Shown here: piece by piece, positions 23,366-30,853 of the stretch
Position numbering within the stretch: position 1 is the first letter of the stretch
Layout: every line of letters starts with the position of its first letter
NCBI RefSeq assembly: GCF_008801925.2
Contig: NZ_CP062803.1
Span: 3,162,001-3,226,000 of the forward strand
Source: Cupriavidus basilensis
GTDB lineage: Bacteria > Pseudomonadota > Gammaproteobacteria > Burkholderiales > Burkholderiaceae
DNA length: 64,000 nucleotides
Direction of reading: 5' to 3'
Made by a program: the position numbers and the translations under genes
Notes under the pieces: generated by a model
What the model was told of the DNA's origin: nothing
Databases searched by the model: none
Seen by the model: the letters and a program-made list of their open reading frames with translations, nothing else

Positions 23366-25333
23366 ATGTCCGAAATGCACGAATACATACGCGCCCTGCG
23401 CGGACCGATTCTGGTGATCGGTGCATCTGGCTTCGTGGGCGCGAACCTGTTCCACGCCATCAACGCTTTACGCAACGACGTGTTTGCGGTAGTGCGTCGG
23501 GAAAAGAACTGGCGGCTGGCGGATGTTAAGGATGAGCAAGTCATTGCGGTGGATTTCAATGACTATGCGGCAGCGAAAAACCTGGCCGACAGCATTGCAC
23601 CGCAGACGATTTTCGATTGCATGGCCTATGGTGCTTACTCTTTCGAGCAAGACGCCACGTTGATCTATCAAACCAATTTTCAATCGCTGGTCAGTTTTAC
23701 CGATTGTCTCGCGCGGCAATCGGTTGCTGCATATATCCATGCCGGTAGTTCTTCCGAATACGGCACCAACTGCGCTGCGCCGTCAGAAGACAGTGTGTGC
23801 GAGCCCAACAGTCCCTACGCAGTCTCCAAGGCGGCGGCAGCCAGCTACCTGAGATTCCTGGGCAAGCATAGTCGTTTTCCCTGCGTGAACTTGCGTCTCT
23901 ACTCTGTGTACGGGCCGCTGGAAGACACCTCGCGGTTGATACCCAATTTGTTGCGCCAGGCACTGGACGGCAAGCTGCCTCCCTTCGTCGACCCGCGCAC
24001 CTCGCGTGATTTCGTCCATGTGGATGATGTCTGTGCCGCATTTATCATGGCGGCGGCAAAGATGCATCCCGACCTGTACGGCGAAAGCTTCAACATTGGA
24101 AGTGGGACCAAAACCACCATTGCCGATTTGGCTCGGATCACGCGCGACGAATTCAAGATCGAGGAACAAGCGCAATTCAACACCATGGAAGGTCGCATAT
24201 GGGATCTGGCCGAATGGTATTCGAATCCGCGCAAAGCGCGCGAGCAATTGGGTTGGAAGGCCGAGATCGGATTGGTTGACGGGTTGCGTTCCACAGCCGA
24301 CTGGGTGAAGCAACTTAGAGGCAACGCGATGCAATCGGCGACCAAGAAGAATCTCAGTACGCGCAAGCGCAGCGTGTCTGCCATCATCGCCTGCTATAAG
24401 GATGGCCAGGCGATTCCGGTCATGCACCGTCGATTGACAGAGACGTTCAATAAGCTCGAGATCGATTACGAGATCATTTTCGTCAACGATGGCAGCCCGG
24501 ATGACAGCGCCCAGGTGATCCATGAGATCAGCGCAAGGGATCCACATGTCCTGGGGATCACGCACTCTCGCAACTTCGGTTCCCAGATGGCCTTCCGGAG
24601 TGGAATGGAATTGTCCACAAAAGACGCTGTGGTGTTGCTGGATGGTGATCTGCAAGACCCACCGGAGTTGATCGAATCATTCTACGCCAAGTGGAAAGAA
24701 GGCTATGACGTTGTTTATGGCCGTCGCATCAAGCGTGATATGCCGTGGCACTGGGGTATGTTGTACAAACTCTTCTATCGCATCTTCGCAATGTTCAGTT
24801 ATGTCCCAATCCCGCTTGACGCCGGCGACTTTTCGCTGCTGGATCGACGCGTCGTGGGGTGGTTGCTCAACTGCCCCGAGCGCGATCTATTTGTACGCGG
24901 CTTGCGCGCCTATGTCGGCTTCAAACAAACCGGTGTCGATTATGTGCGCCCCGAACGTATGTTTGGCGTCACCACTAACAGCTTCGTCAAGAACATTGAT
25001 TGGGCGAAGAAGGGGATCTTTTCTTTCAGTAACACGCCCCTCACTTTGCTGACCTCCACCGGCGTCATTGCGCTCGGTGTCTCCACGGTTGCGGCTGTCA
25101 TTGTTGCCGCCTTGCGCATATTCAGTCCGGATATCGCGCCACGTGGCGTCACCACCTTATTGATCGCCATCCTGATGTTCGGCTCCTTCAATATTTTTGC
25201 CATTGGCCTGGTCGGTGAATACGTCGCCAAGATCATGGTCGAGGTCAAAGGCAGGCCGCGCCTGATCCGCTCCGCACTGATCCGCAATGGAAAAGCCACG
25301 GACCTGTTGCCTGATGGGAAGGCCATCAAATGA
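23366..25333 (+). CDS. NAD-dependent sugar epimerase fused to a GtrB-like polyprenyl-phosphate glycosyltransferase
   Basis: A 655-residue fusion. Residues 1-320 are an extended SDR: GASGFVGAN (19-27) for NAD binding, GSSSEYG with Ser, and Tyr151-Lys155 in SPYAVSK. Residues about 336-655 are a family-2 glycosyltransferase with IIACYKDG, a VNDGSPDDS motif, LLDGDLQDPPE and two C-terminal membrane helices ending near KGRPRLIRSALIRNGK, as in GtrB/DPM1. The fusion would make or reduce a nucleotide sugar and hand it to undecaprenyl phosphate at the inner membrane. There is no stop between the parts. An ATG at 24329 (Met322) with AGAGG seven bases ahead could also give a free glycosyltransferase. It overlaps the next gene by 4 bp. 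Confidence 0.85.
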   Translation: MSEMHEYIRALRGPILVIGASGFVGANLFHAINALRNDVFAVVRREKNWRLADVKDEQVIAVDFNDYAAAKNLADSIAPQTIFDCMAYGAYSFEQDATLIYQTNFQSLVSFTDCLARQSVAAYIHAGSSSEYGTNCAAPSEDSVCEPNSPYAVSKAAAASYLRFLGKHSRFPCVNLRLYSVYGPLEDTSRLIPNLLRQALDGKLPPFVDPRTSRDFVHVDDVCAAFIMAAAKMHPDLYGESFNIGSGTKTTIADLARITRDEFKIEEQAQFNTMEGRIWDLAEWYSNPRKAREQLGWKAEIGLVDGLRSTADWVKQLRGNAMQSATKKNLSTRKRSVSAIIACYKDGQAIPVMHRRLTETFNKLEIDYEIIFVNDGSPDDSAQVIHEISARDPHVLGITHSRNFGSQMAFRSGMELSTKDAVVLLDGDLQDPPELIESFYAKWKEGYDVVYGRRIKRDMPWHWGMLYKLFYRIFAMFSYVPIPLDAGDFSLLDRRVVGWLLNCPERDLFVRGLRAYVGFKQTGVDYVRPERMFGVTTNSFVKNIDWAKKGIFSFSNTPLTLLTSTGVIALGVSTVAAVIVAALRIFSPDIAPRGVTTLLIAILMFGSFNIFAIGLVGEYVAKIMVEVKGRPRLIRSALIRNGKATDLLPDGKAIK

Positions 25334-26115
25334 CGCAGCCTGGATCCGGAAACATGCACCGGAAAGAAGGTTTTCAGCCGATTTCAGTCAAGTCACCGGT
25401 CACCAATCCTTTCCTGTTCCGGCTCCGATGCTTGATCGATCTCCAGTTGGGAACAATCGTGCAATACCTTCGCCCGGCGCTTGGGCGGGCCAGCGGCCGG
25501 GTCCTCGACGTGGGTGCCGGCCAGTCGCCCTGGCGTGCCTGGTTACCGGCCTCAACGACCTATCAGGGTATCGATGTCGGGCATGCCGATGAATTTGGAA
25601 TGGGTAGCAAGCGTGCCGATGTGATTTATTACGATGGGCGGCTGATGCCGTTCGACGACGCCACCTTTGAATGCGCCCTTTGCATCGAAGTGCTAGAGCA
25701 CTCGGAGGACCCGCAACTCCTGGTCAGCGAAATGGCACGGGTTCTCCAGCCCGGTGGCGTCATGTTGCTCACGGTGCCCTGGTCAGCTCGGCAACACCAC
25801 TTGCCGCATGATTACCATCGGTTTACCCGCGAGCGTCTGCAGAGATTGTTTGTCCAGAACGGTTTCGCAGACATCGAAATTCGTGAACGTGGCAATGACA
25901 TTGCAGCAATCGCCAACAAGTTGACGGTACTGACAATCAGGCTGTTGCGGATCGACAGACCGATATGGTCCATGTGCTGGAAGCTACCCTTGTCGCCGCT
26001 CTGCGGTGTGCTCGCCACGGGATTCATCATTGCCGCGCACATCTCTATTCGGCTGGGAATGGGCTCAAAAGACGACCCGCTTGGCTACTTTGTCCGGGCA
26101 AGGAAATACGAGTGA
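25330..26115 (+). CDS. Class I SAM-dependent methyltransferase
   Basis: A 261-residue protein with the Rossmann motif I RVLDVGAGQSPW, an acidic motif II (GIDVGHADEF), FECALCIEVLEHSEDPQLL and the LQPGGVMLLTVPW motif III region. The C-terminal 60 residues carry a hydrophobic patch (PLCGVLATGFIIAAHISI) that may bind the membrane. In this run it most likely methylates a sugar or lipid-linked intermediate. The start overlaps the fusion gene's stop (ATGA). Confidence 0.82.
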   Translation: MTQPGSGNMHRKEGFQPISVKSPVTNPFLFRLRCLIDLQLGTIVQYLRPALGRASGRVLDVGAGQSPWRAWLPASTTYQGIDVGHADEFGMGSKRADVIYYDGRLMPFDDATFECALCIEVLEHSEDPQLLVSEMARVLQPGGVMLLTVPWSARQHHLPHDYHRFTRERLQRLFVQNGFADIEIRERGNDIAAIANKLTVLTIRLLRIDRPIWSMCWKLPLSPLCGVLATGFIIAAHISIRLGMGSKDDPLGYFVRARKYE

Positions 26116-26495
26116 TGGCAGATACGCTAGGCGTTCTGTTGGCTTTTGTCCTGGCTGGACTTGGGCTGTCCCTGGCTATTCCGTTGTGCAGAAGAAAATA
26201 TTTGTTTGCTGACATTCCGGGCAAATCGGCGGCGTTATCCGCCCCCCCCCTTTGGACCGTTGCCGGAGTGAGCCCGCAGGCGGCATGGATGCCCGTCAAG
26301 CTTCATCAAGGCTTACCAGTGCCGCACTGCGCCTATATAGGCCCCGCGCAAATGATTGTCGCGGGCGCGTTGCCCCTGCATGACATCCCATTGCAATACG
26401 GTTTGAGACCAAGCCTGATCCAGGTGCAAAGGATTTCGGCTTTTATAGGGCCATTTGCTATGCCCCCAAATAACAGCTTAACCAAGACAAATTAA
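26115..26495 (+). CDS. Hypothetical membrane protein, probably truncated, with a C9 tract
   Basis: A 126-residue frame beginning MADTLGVLLAFVLAGLGLSL, one clear membrane helix followed by CRRKYLFADIPGKSAALSAP. A run of nine C (26242-26250) interrupts it. After the run the protein looks unlike the first part, and neither alternative frame continues far. It may be the N-terminus of a larger membrane protein that was cut down, or a slip-prone gene. The ATG overlaps the previous stop by one base. I do not recognise a family. Confidence 0.4.
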   Translation: MADTLGVLLAFVLAGLGLSLAIPLCRRKYLFADIPGKSAALSAPPLWTVAGVSPQAAWMPVKLHQGLPVPHCAYIGPAQMIVAGALPLHDIPLQYGLRPSLIQVQRISAFIGPFAMPPNNSLTKTN

Positions 26496-26496
26496 T

Positions 26497-27402
26497 ATGA
26501 CCAGTCGATCTTGCCCAGTCTGTGGCACGCAATCGTCCGAGGCGAAGCTGTTCATGAAACAGAACATCAATCCTGCACTGATGTCTGCATTCAGTTTCGC
26601 CTCGCGCAAGCTGCCCGAATTTATGAATCATCAATTGGTTCAGTGCCCGACGTGCGATCTGGTGTATGCCAATGATCCTCCGGACCAGTTGATACTGGCC
26701 CAGGCCTATCACATCGCCAGCTTCGATAGCGCTCAGGAGGCAGACGATGCAGCAGCGGCCTACGGCAAGGCCGTCCTTCCGGTGTTAAGTCGCCTCAAAA
26801 GCAAGGAGTCAGCGCTAGAGATTGGGGCGGGTACAGGAATTTTCCTGGATGTCCTCCAGTCCCAGGGATTCAAGGTCACGCTGGGCGTCGAGCCGTCGTC
26901 GGCCGCGATTGCGGCAGCGCCGCCCCATCGACAAGGCTGGCTCACCGAGGCTATTTTCAGAGAGTCGGATTTTCAGCCCGAGAGCTTTGATTTCATTTGT
27001 TGCTTCATGACCCTGGAGCACGTCAGAGACCCACATGAAATCGTATCGGCGGCGAGCCGCCTGCTCAGGCCCGGCGGAGCCATCGCACTAGTGACGCACG
27101 ATTATCGCAGTGGCATCAATCGACTACTCGGCAAGCGGTCGCCCATCATCGATATCGAACACATGCAACTGTTTTCGCCAAAGAGCATCCGGCATCTCCT
27201 AGAGCGCAATAACTTTGACTCGATCGTCGTCCGCAGCTTCCAGAACCGCTATGCGCTGCGCTACTGGGTGCGACTGTTACCCTTTGGCGTCGGACTAAAG
27301 CAAAACATGATCAAAGGACTGGATGCGATCGGCATGGCCGACATGAACCTGAGCTTTAATGTCGGCAACATGCTGTCCTTTGGTTACCGCCCTCAACAAT
27401 GA
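26497..27402 (+). CDS. SAM-dependent methyltransferase with N-terminal zinc ribbon
   Basis: A 301-residue protein. A Cys pair CPVCG near the start and a second pair CPTCD (about 49-53) look like the zinc-binding N-terminus found in sugar C-methyltransferases and related enzymes. Motif I is SALEIGAGTGIFLDVLQSQG, followed by GVEPSSAA, FDFICCFMTLEHVRDP and LLRPGGAIALVTHD. It is a candidate sugar or small-lipid methyltransferase acting with the epimerase and transketolase. It overlaps gtrA by 4 bp. Confidence 0.82.
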   Translation: MTSRSCPVCGTQSSEAKLFMKQNINPALMSAFSFASRKLPEFMNHQLVQCPTCDLVYANDPPDQLILAQAYHIASFDSAQEADDAAAAYGKAVLPVLSRLKSKESALEIGAGTGIFLDVLQSQGFKVTLGVEPSSAAIAAAPPHRQGWLTEAIFRESDFQPESFDFICCFMTLEHVRDPHEIVSAASRLLRPGGAIALVTHDYRSGINRLLGKRSPIIDIEHMQLFSPKSIRHLLERNNFDSIVVRSFQNRYALRYWVRLLPFGVGLKQNMIKGLDAIGMADMNLSFNVGNMLSFGYRPQQ

Positions 27403-27815
27403 ATCTCAAACGCCACGCCACCTTTATTCGTTTCCTGATTGCCGGCGGATTCAACTCCCTGTTTGGCTGGCTGGTGTATTCAGGGGCCATTCTGCTCGGA
27501 GCACAGCCCTGGCTGGCGCTGATCGTCGGCATCGTCATGGGCATCGCATTCAATTTCGTCACGTTGGGAGGCTATGCCTTCCGAGACTTGACAGTTGCCA
27601 GATTGCCCCGATTTGTCATGACGTACGGTTTTATCTACGTCGTCAATCTGATTTGCCTGACACTGCTGAAGCGATGGATTGACGAGCCGATCCTGGGGCA
27701 ACTGATTCTCACGCCCTTCATGGCCATGGTGTCCTACTTGGTGTTATCACGCATGGTGTTCACGGGCCGGCGGGAAAGCAACGGGACCGGCTCCGGATCA
27801 ACCGGCGGGCATTAG
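27399..27815 (+). CDS. gtrA: GtrA-family flippase-like membrane protein
   Basis: A 138-residue protein with four membrane helices and the family pattern FIRFLIAGGFNSLFGWLVY, FNFVTLGGYAFRD and LVLSRMVFTGR. GtrA proteins are thought to turn polyprenyl-phosphate sugars over the inner membrane. It pairs with the GtrB-like half of the fusion and with the GT-C enzyme to complete a three-part gtr system. It is the last cargo gene of the run. Confidence 0.87.
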   Translation: MNLKRHATFIRFLIAGGFNSLFGWLVYSGAILLGAQPWLALIVGIVMGIAFNFVTLGGYAFRDLTVARLPRFVMTYGFIYVVNLICLTLLKRWIDEPILGQLILTPFMAMVSYLVLSRMVFTGRRESNGTGSGSTGGH

Positions 27816-28257
27816 TCGCAAGTCCAGCCGCCTGGCATGCCGGGCACTGAAGCCTAGACGCTCGGCGGCCAGCCGGCAGCCACGGCCCGGATCGCCTTCA
27901 TGCGCTCACATTAAGTCGCGAGTGGTTGTTTCAGGCCGGCCACCCTCCTCAGCGACGCCCACGAACACAGCGCTATTCTGGCTTTTCAGAAAAAACCACA
28001 ATTCGTCGACGGCGCGAATACCCAGCAGGTAGCCGTTGGCCGCGGCACCGCGGATAACGACAGTGGCTGCCACGGAGACGGCGAATGACGGTATTCGTCG
28101 GAGCGTCGGTGAAACACTTGCGGCACAAGCTCGATATCCTGCTGGCCAGCACACCCAGCCAGACTAGGCTGATTACGGGCGTGGATTTTGACCCTAAAGC
28201 GTTCGAGCGTGTTTGGAAGTCGGAAGCTGCTGATCAACGAGCTGCGAGCAGTTATGG
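27816..28257. other. Island segment without an assignable gene
   Basis: Short open frames exist on both strands here (for example minus 27906-28154 and plus 28085-28426), but none has a good start with ribosome binding site or a family I recognise. GC is higher than in the cargo genes. It may be more of the phage-derived material that follows. Confidence 0.4.
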
Positions 28258-28617
28258 ATGGCGGGGGCTGGCCGAGGCAGTCTGGGCCGCCGCATTCAGA
28301 ACATCCCGCCGGCGGAAACCATCACCAGGAAGCCGAGCATCCACATGCCGCTTGCCGCTTGCCGCTTGCCGCTTGCCGCTTGCCGCCTCATGCTGGCGAT
28401 TATCGGCGTGCGCGTCGAGCGCCTGAACGACTGTAGCGAGGCTGACGCGATGGCAGAAGGCATCGATCGCGACGGTGAGGGATGGTTGTCGTACGCCGCC
28501 GGCTCTTGTGTCCAGTTTCCCACGACCGGCTACGCGTCCCTTTGGGATGACATAAACGGCGCTGGAGCGTGGGACGAGAACCCATGGGTCTGGGTCGTCG
28601 AGTTCCGACGCGTTTAG
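28258..28617 (+). pseudogene. Phage-type ASCH-like protein remnant with a tandem repeat
   Basis: The second half reads VRVERLNDCSEADAMAEGID and ends YASLWDDINGAGAWDENPW followed by VWVVEFRRV. That ending is typical of small phage-encoded ASCH-type proteins (the RYxxLWxxING-WxxNPWVWV pattern). The first half is replaced by a LAACRLP repeat arising from six 7-bp units TGCCGCT (28346-28387). The natural N-terminal domain is missing, so this is most likely a decayed fragment of a phage gene. Confidence 0.6.
28346..28387 (+). repeat. Tandem repeat of TGCCGCT, six units
   Basis: Five exact TGCCGCT units and a sixth TGCCGCC run from 28346 to 28387. A 7-bp unit shifts the frame with every gain or loss, so copy number would change any reading frame through it. 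Confidence 0.9.
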
Positions 28618-28729
28618 ACCGAATTATTCAAGACCAATAATTTCAGGAACTACCCACCATGGACACGAAACCTCTGCGGATCACCGGACCAGCGAAGCTG
28701 AAGCATCCGGCTCCGAGTTTGTCGCCGAC

Positions 28730-29490
28730 CTGAATCATCTCGGTGGTCCGGGCAAAGGTGAGCGTCATGAACTGCAGCGCCAGGCGGGTCACGGCATCGC
28801 TCTGGTAGGCGTCGACGTCGAGCAGCAACTGCGGCAGCTTGAGTTGCGACACGCGCGCCTGGTGCGTAACCGGCGCACCCTTCAGCGCGGTGGCGCTGTC
28901 GATGTCGGCCGCCGGGTCACGGTCGCAAGCCCCGTGGATGATCCCGTACTGGAACACCGCGCGCATTGCAGGACGCGCTTGGTAGTGTCTCATACGCCAC
29001 TTATCTCGATCTTGCGCAGCATATCCAGTCGCGCCGGCGCCTTGATGTCAGCAATTGGCATGACGCCGATGACCGGGAACACGTCGTTTTCGAGGGAGGC
29101 GATCACCTTGCCGGCGTAGTACTCGACCCAGTTGCTCTTCTGGGTGGCATACCAGTCGCGGGCCACCGCCTCGAAGGAATTGCCCGCGGCGATCTCGACC
29201 GCGCGGCGCTGCTCGACCTTCGCGGCGCCTGGATCCTGGCCGGGTGGCCAGCACGGCCCGGGCGGCGTCGCGTTGCGCGCGCGCCTGCGCGAGCGGCACC
29301 TCAGGATAGACGCCGAAGCCCAGTCGGTTCTCGTTGCCGGACGGCCGGAAATAGCGAAAACGCCATAGCTTTCTACCGTCGGGCGTTACCTCTAGAAAGA
29401 GACCGCCCCCCCAGCCAGCTTGTAAGGCTTCTCTTTCGGCTTCGCATTGCGGAGCTTCATAGCAGACTGCGGTTCTACGCGCTTTGGCAT
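28730..29490 (-). pseudogene. int: P4-type tyrosine integrase, frameshifted and truncated
   Basis: Pieces of one integrase follow each other in different frames on the minus strand. They are MPKRVEPQSAMKLRNAKPKE (from 29490), FLEVTPDGRKLWRFRYFRP with GFGVYPEVPLAQARAQRD, then VEIAAGNSFEAVARDWYATQ with ASLENDVFPVIGVMPIADI, a stop, and finally AVFQYGIIHGACDRDPAADI with FARTTEM. At least three frame changes and one stop separate them. The sequence ends just after the first catalytic arginine region, so the H-x-x-R and Tyr are gone. The start lies about 170 bp from the tRNA 3' end and reads away from it. Confidence 0.85.
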
Positions 29491-29657
29491 TTTTTCGTGG
29501 CACTGGATAATGTGGCATTGGCCGGTGCCACGAATGATGCCTCGAAAAATGGCGGATGCGAGCGACCAATGGCGCACTTTGGCGAACTCCGAAAGCCCGC
29601 GAAGCCTTGATTTACTTGAGAAGAAAGAACTTCAGAGAACCTCTGCGGACTATATTG

Positions 29658-29732
29658 TGGTCCCGCCGGCAGGAATCGAACCTGCATTTCACGCTTAGGA
29701 GGCGCGTGTTCTATCCATTGAACTACGGCGAG
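29658..29732 (-). tRNA. tRNA-Arg (anticodon CCT)
   Basis: A 75-nt cloverleaf. The acceptor is CTCGCCG/CGGCGGG, the D arm GTTC...GAAC, the anticodon stem CGCGC/GCGTG with loop CTCCTAA (anticodon CCT), and the T arm GCAGG-TTCGATT-CCTGC, then A and an encoded CCA. It reads AGG. Its last 20 bases are the core of the attachment site of the genomic island. The gene stays intact because the island restored the 3' end. Confidence 0.95.
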
Positions 29733-29838
29733 ACGATAGACACTCCCGGATCGGTGAGCGCGCCTTGGCGGCGCGGATCCCGGAGCAGGCCGGAGTATAT
29801 CAAAATCCTCACCGCCCAAGAAACGCGCCGCCCCCTCT

Positions 29839-29964
29839 TCAGCACTCGCCATTCTTGGCGTGCCCCGGGGGACAGTGATAGCCCTTGTCGTTCTTGCCGT
29901 AGCCGCCGTCGCGGCGCCCGTCCCAGCGCTCGGGCACCAGCACCCCGCCACCGCTGGCCTGCAC
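29839..29964 (-). pseudogene. Small secreted-protein remnant
   Basis: In one frame the peptide reads VQASGGGVLVPERWDGRRDG followed by GYGKNDKGYHCPPGHAKNGE and a final Cys. This is a glycine/charged mature region with a CPPG-x4-G-x-C ending of a type seen in small exported Burkholderiaceae proteins. Just upstream, a different frame encodes a signal-like LAVLLTALG, so a single base change seems to have split a small secreted protein. The upstream part also overlaps a hairpin, so the original start is unclear. Confidence 0.3.
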
Positions 29965-29999
29965 CCAGCGCGGTTAGCAGAACCGCCAGCCCATAAAAC

Positions 30000-30026
30000 G
30001 AGAAGCCCGCCAGGAAACTGGCGGGC
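30000..30026 (-). terminator. Terminator-like hairpin
   Basis: AGCCCGCCAG-GAAA-CTGGCGGGCT is a perfect 10-bp hairpin, followed on the minus strand by TCTCGTTTTAT. No clear gene on that strand ends here. The remaining sequence of 29733-30433 holds nothing else I can support. Confidence 0.5.
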
Positions 30027-30433
30027 TGGTTGCGGACGGTCCGGACCTTCCAGGTCAACGCCGGCGCTATCGCGGCAACAGTCGTTGCAAGCAGCGTTTC
30101 CCATGATTCCGCCCATGACGCGGACGTCCCTCCGGACCACCCGGAGAGTCGAAGGAAAGCTGGCAGTGACGCCGACTGCCGCGATATCAGCGGCTAGCAG
30201 CACTTAAAGCAAAGCGCCGAGGAAGGTCAGCGGGTATTCCAGGTCCGCCACCTTGCCGGGCAACCGTGTGCCCGACGGCTTCAGTATAGGCAGGCAGCCC
30301 ACGGATGCAACTTTGAATGCGGCGGGGGAAATTCCAGAAAAAGTGCGCGATGGCGCTCAGAAACTCGCATTTCGGACTCAGAAAGGCTCAGAAAGGAATT
30401 CCTATCGCAGTGCAACAACTTTACTTTTGTTTC

Positions 30434-30853
30434 TGCTATAATTCGCGCCGTGAGTTCGCACTGTGAGTTGTGCAACACGCCAGCCGGGTTCTTCCGGCAG
30501 GCGATACCGCCCCCGCTCTCAAGCTCTGCTCCCCGGTCCCGCCGACTGGCCTGCTTTATGTTGCCGTGCTGTTTGCTGCATCAAGGCCAAGTGGTGATAC
30601 CCGACAGAACGCATTTCTCACCGACGTCGCCTCGTCTCCGATCCTGTTGAATAGCTCTATAGAGCTGTTTGCCTGCCAGGGACTGTCGCCCGGCCTTGTG
30701 CCCGGTGCCACCCTGCCTGCCGCCGTACTGCCAGCTGTGTCTGTCGTAACGGCCTCACCGATTGGCGCCGAAGCCTTTTTAAGACTTTGCACTGCGCCCG
30801 CCCCTGTTCGCTAGTTCGGCATGGGGTGCCATGCATTTAAAGAAAATTACGAC
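30434..30853 (+). promoter_or_regulatory. Extended -10 promoter and long leader of the DEAD-box helicase
   Basis: TGCTATAAT at 30434-30442 is a perfect extended -10 element; no good -35 is seen. Transcription from near 30449 would give a leader of about 400 nt before the helicase ATG, with a 14-bp palindrome AGCTCTATAGAGCT at 30653-30666. Long structured leaders are common on cold-induced RNA helicase genes. No conserved gene is seen in it. Confidence 0.55.

Larger units (their letters stand above)
18734..29677. mobile_element. Genomic island integrated in tRNA-Arg(CCT)
   Basis: The ends are exact 21-bp direct repeats (18734-18754 and 29657-29677) that match the 3' end of tRNA-Arg(CCT), including the CCA. 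A decayed tyrosine integrase begins about 170 bp inside the tRNA end and reads away from it, the classic arrangement. Inside are a Tn3 transposase remnant, a surface-glycan gene run of visibly lower GC, and a phage-derived fragment. With no intact integrase the island is probably fixed unless helped in trans. Confidence 0.85.

Noticed and set aside
24320..24350. A gene boundary between the epimerase and the glycosyltransferase
   Set aside because: No stop codon exists in frame between the two domains, so they are annotated as one gene; the internal ATG is noted only as a possible second start.
28346..28387. A CRISPR-like array
   Set aside because: The unit is a 7-bp head-to-tail repeat with no spacers; no CRISPR array or cas gene is seen anywhere in the window.
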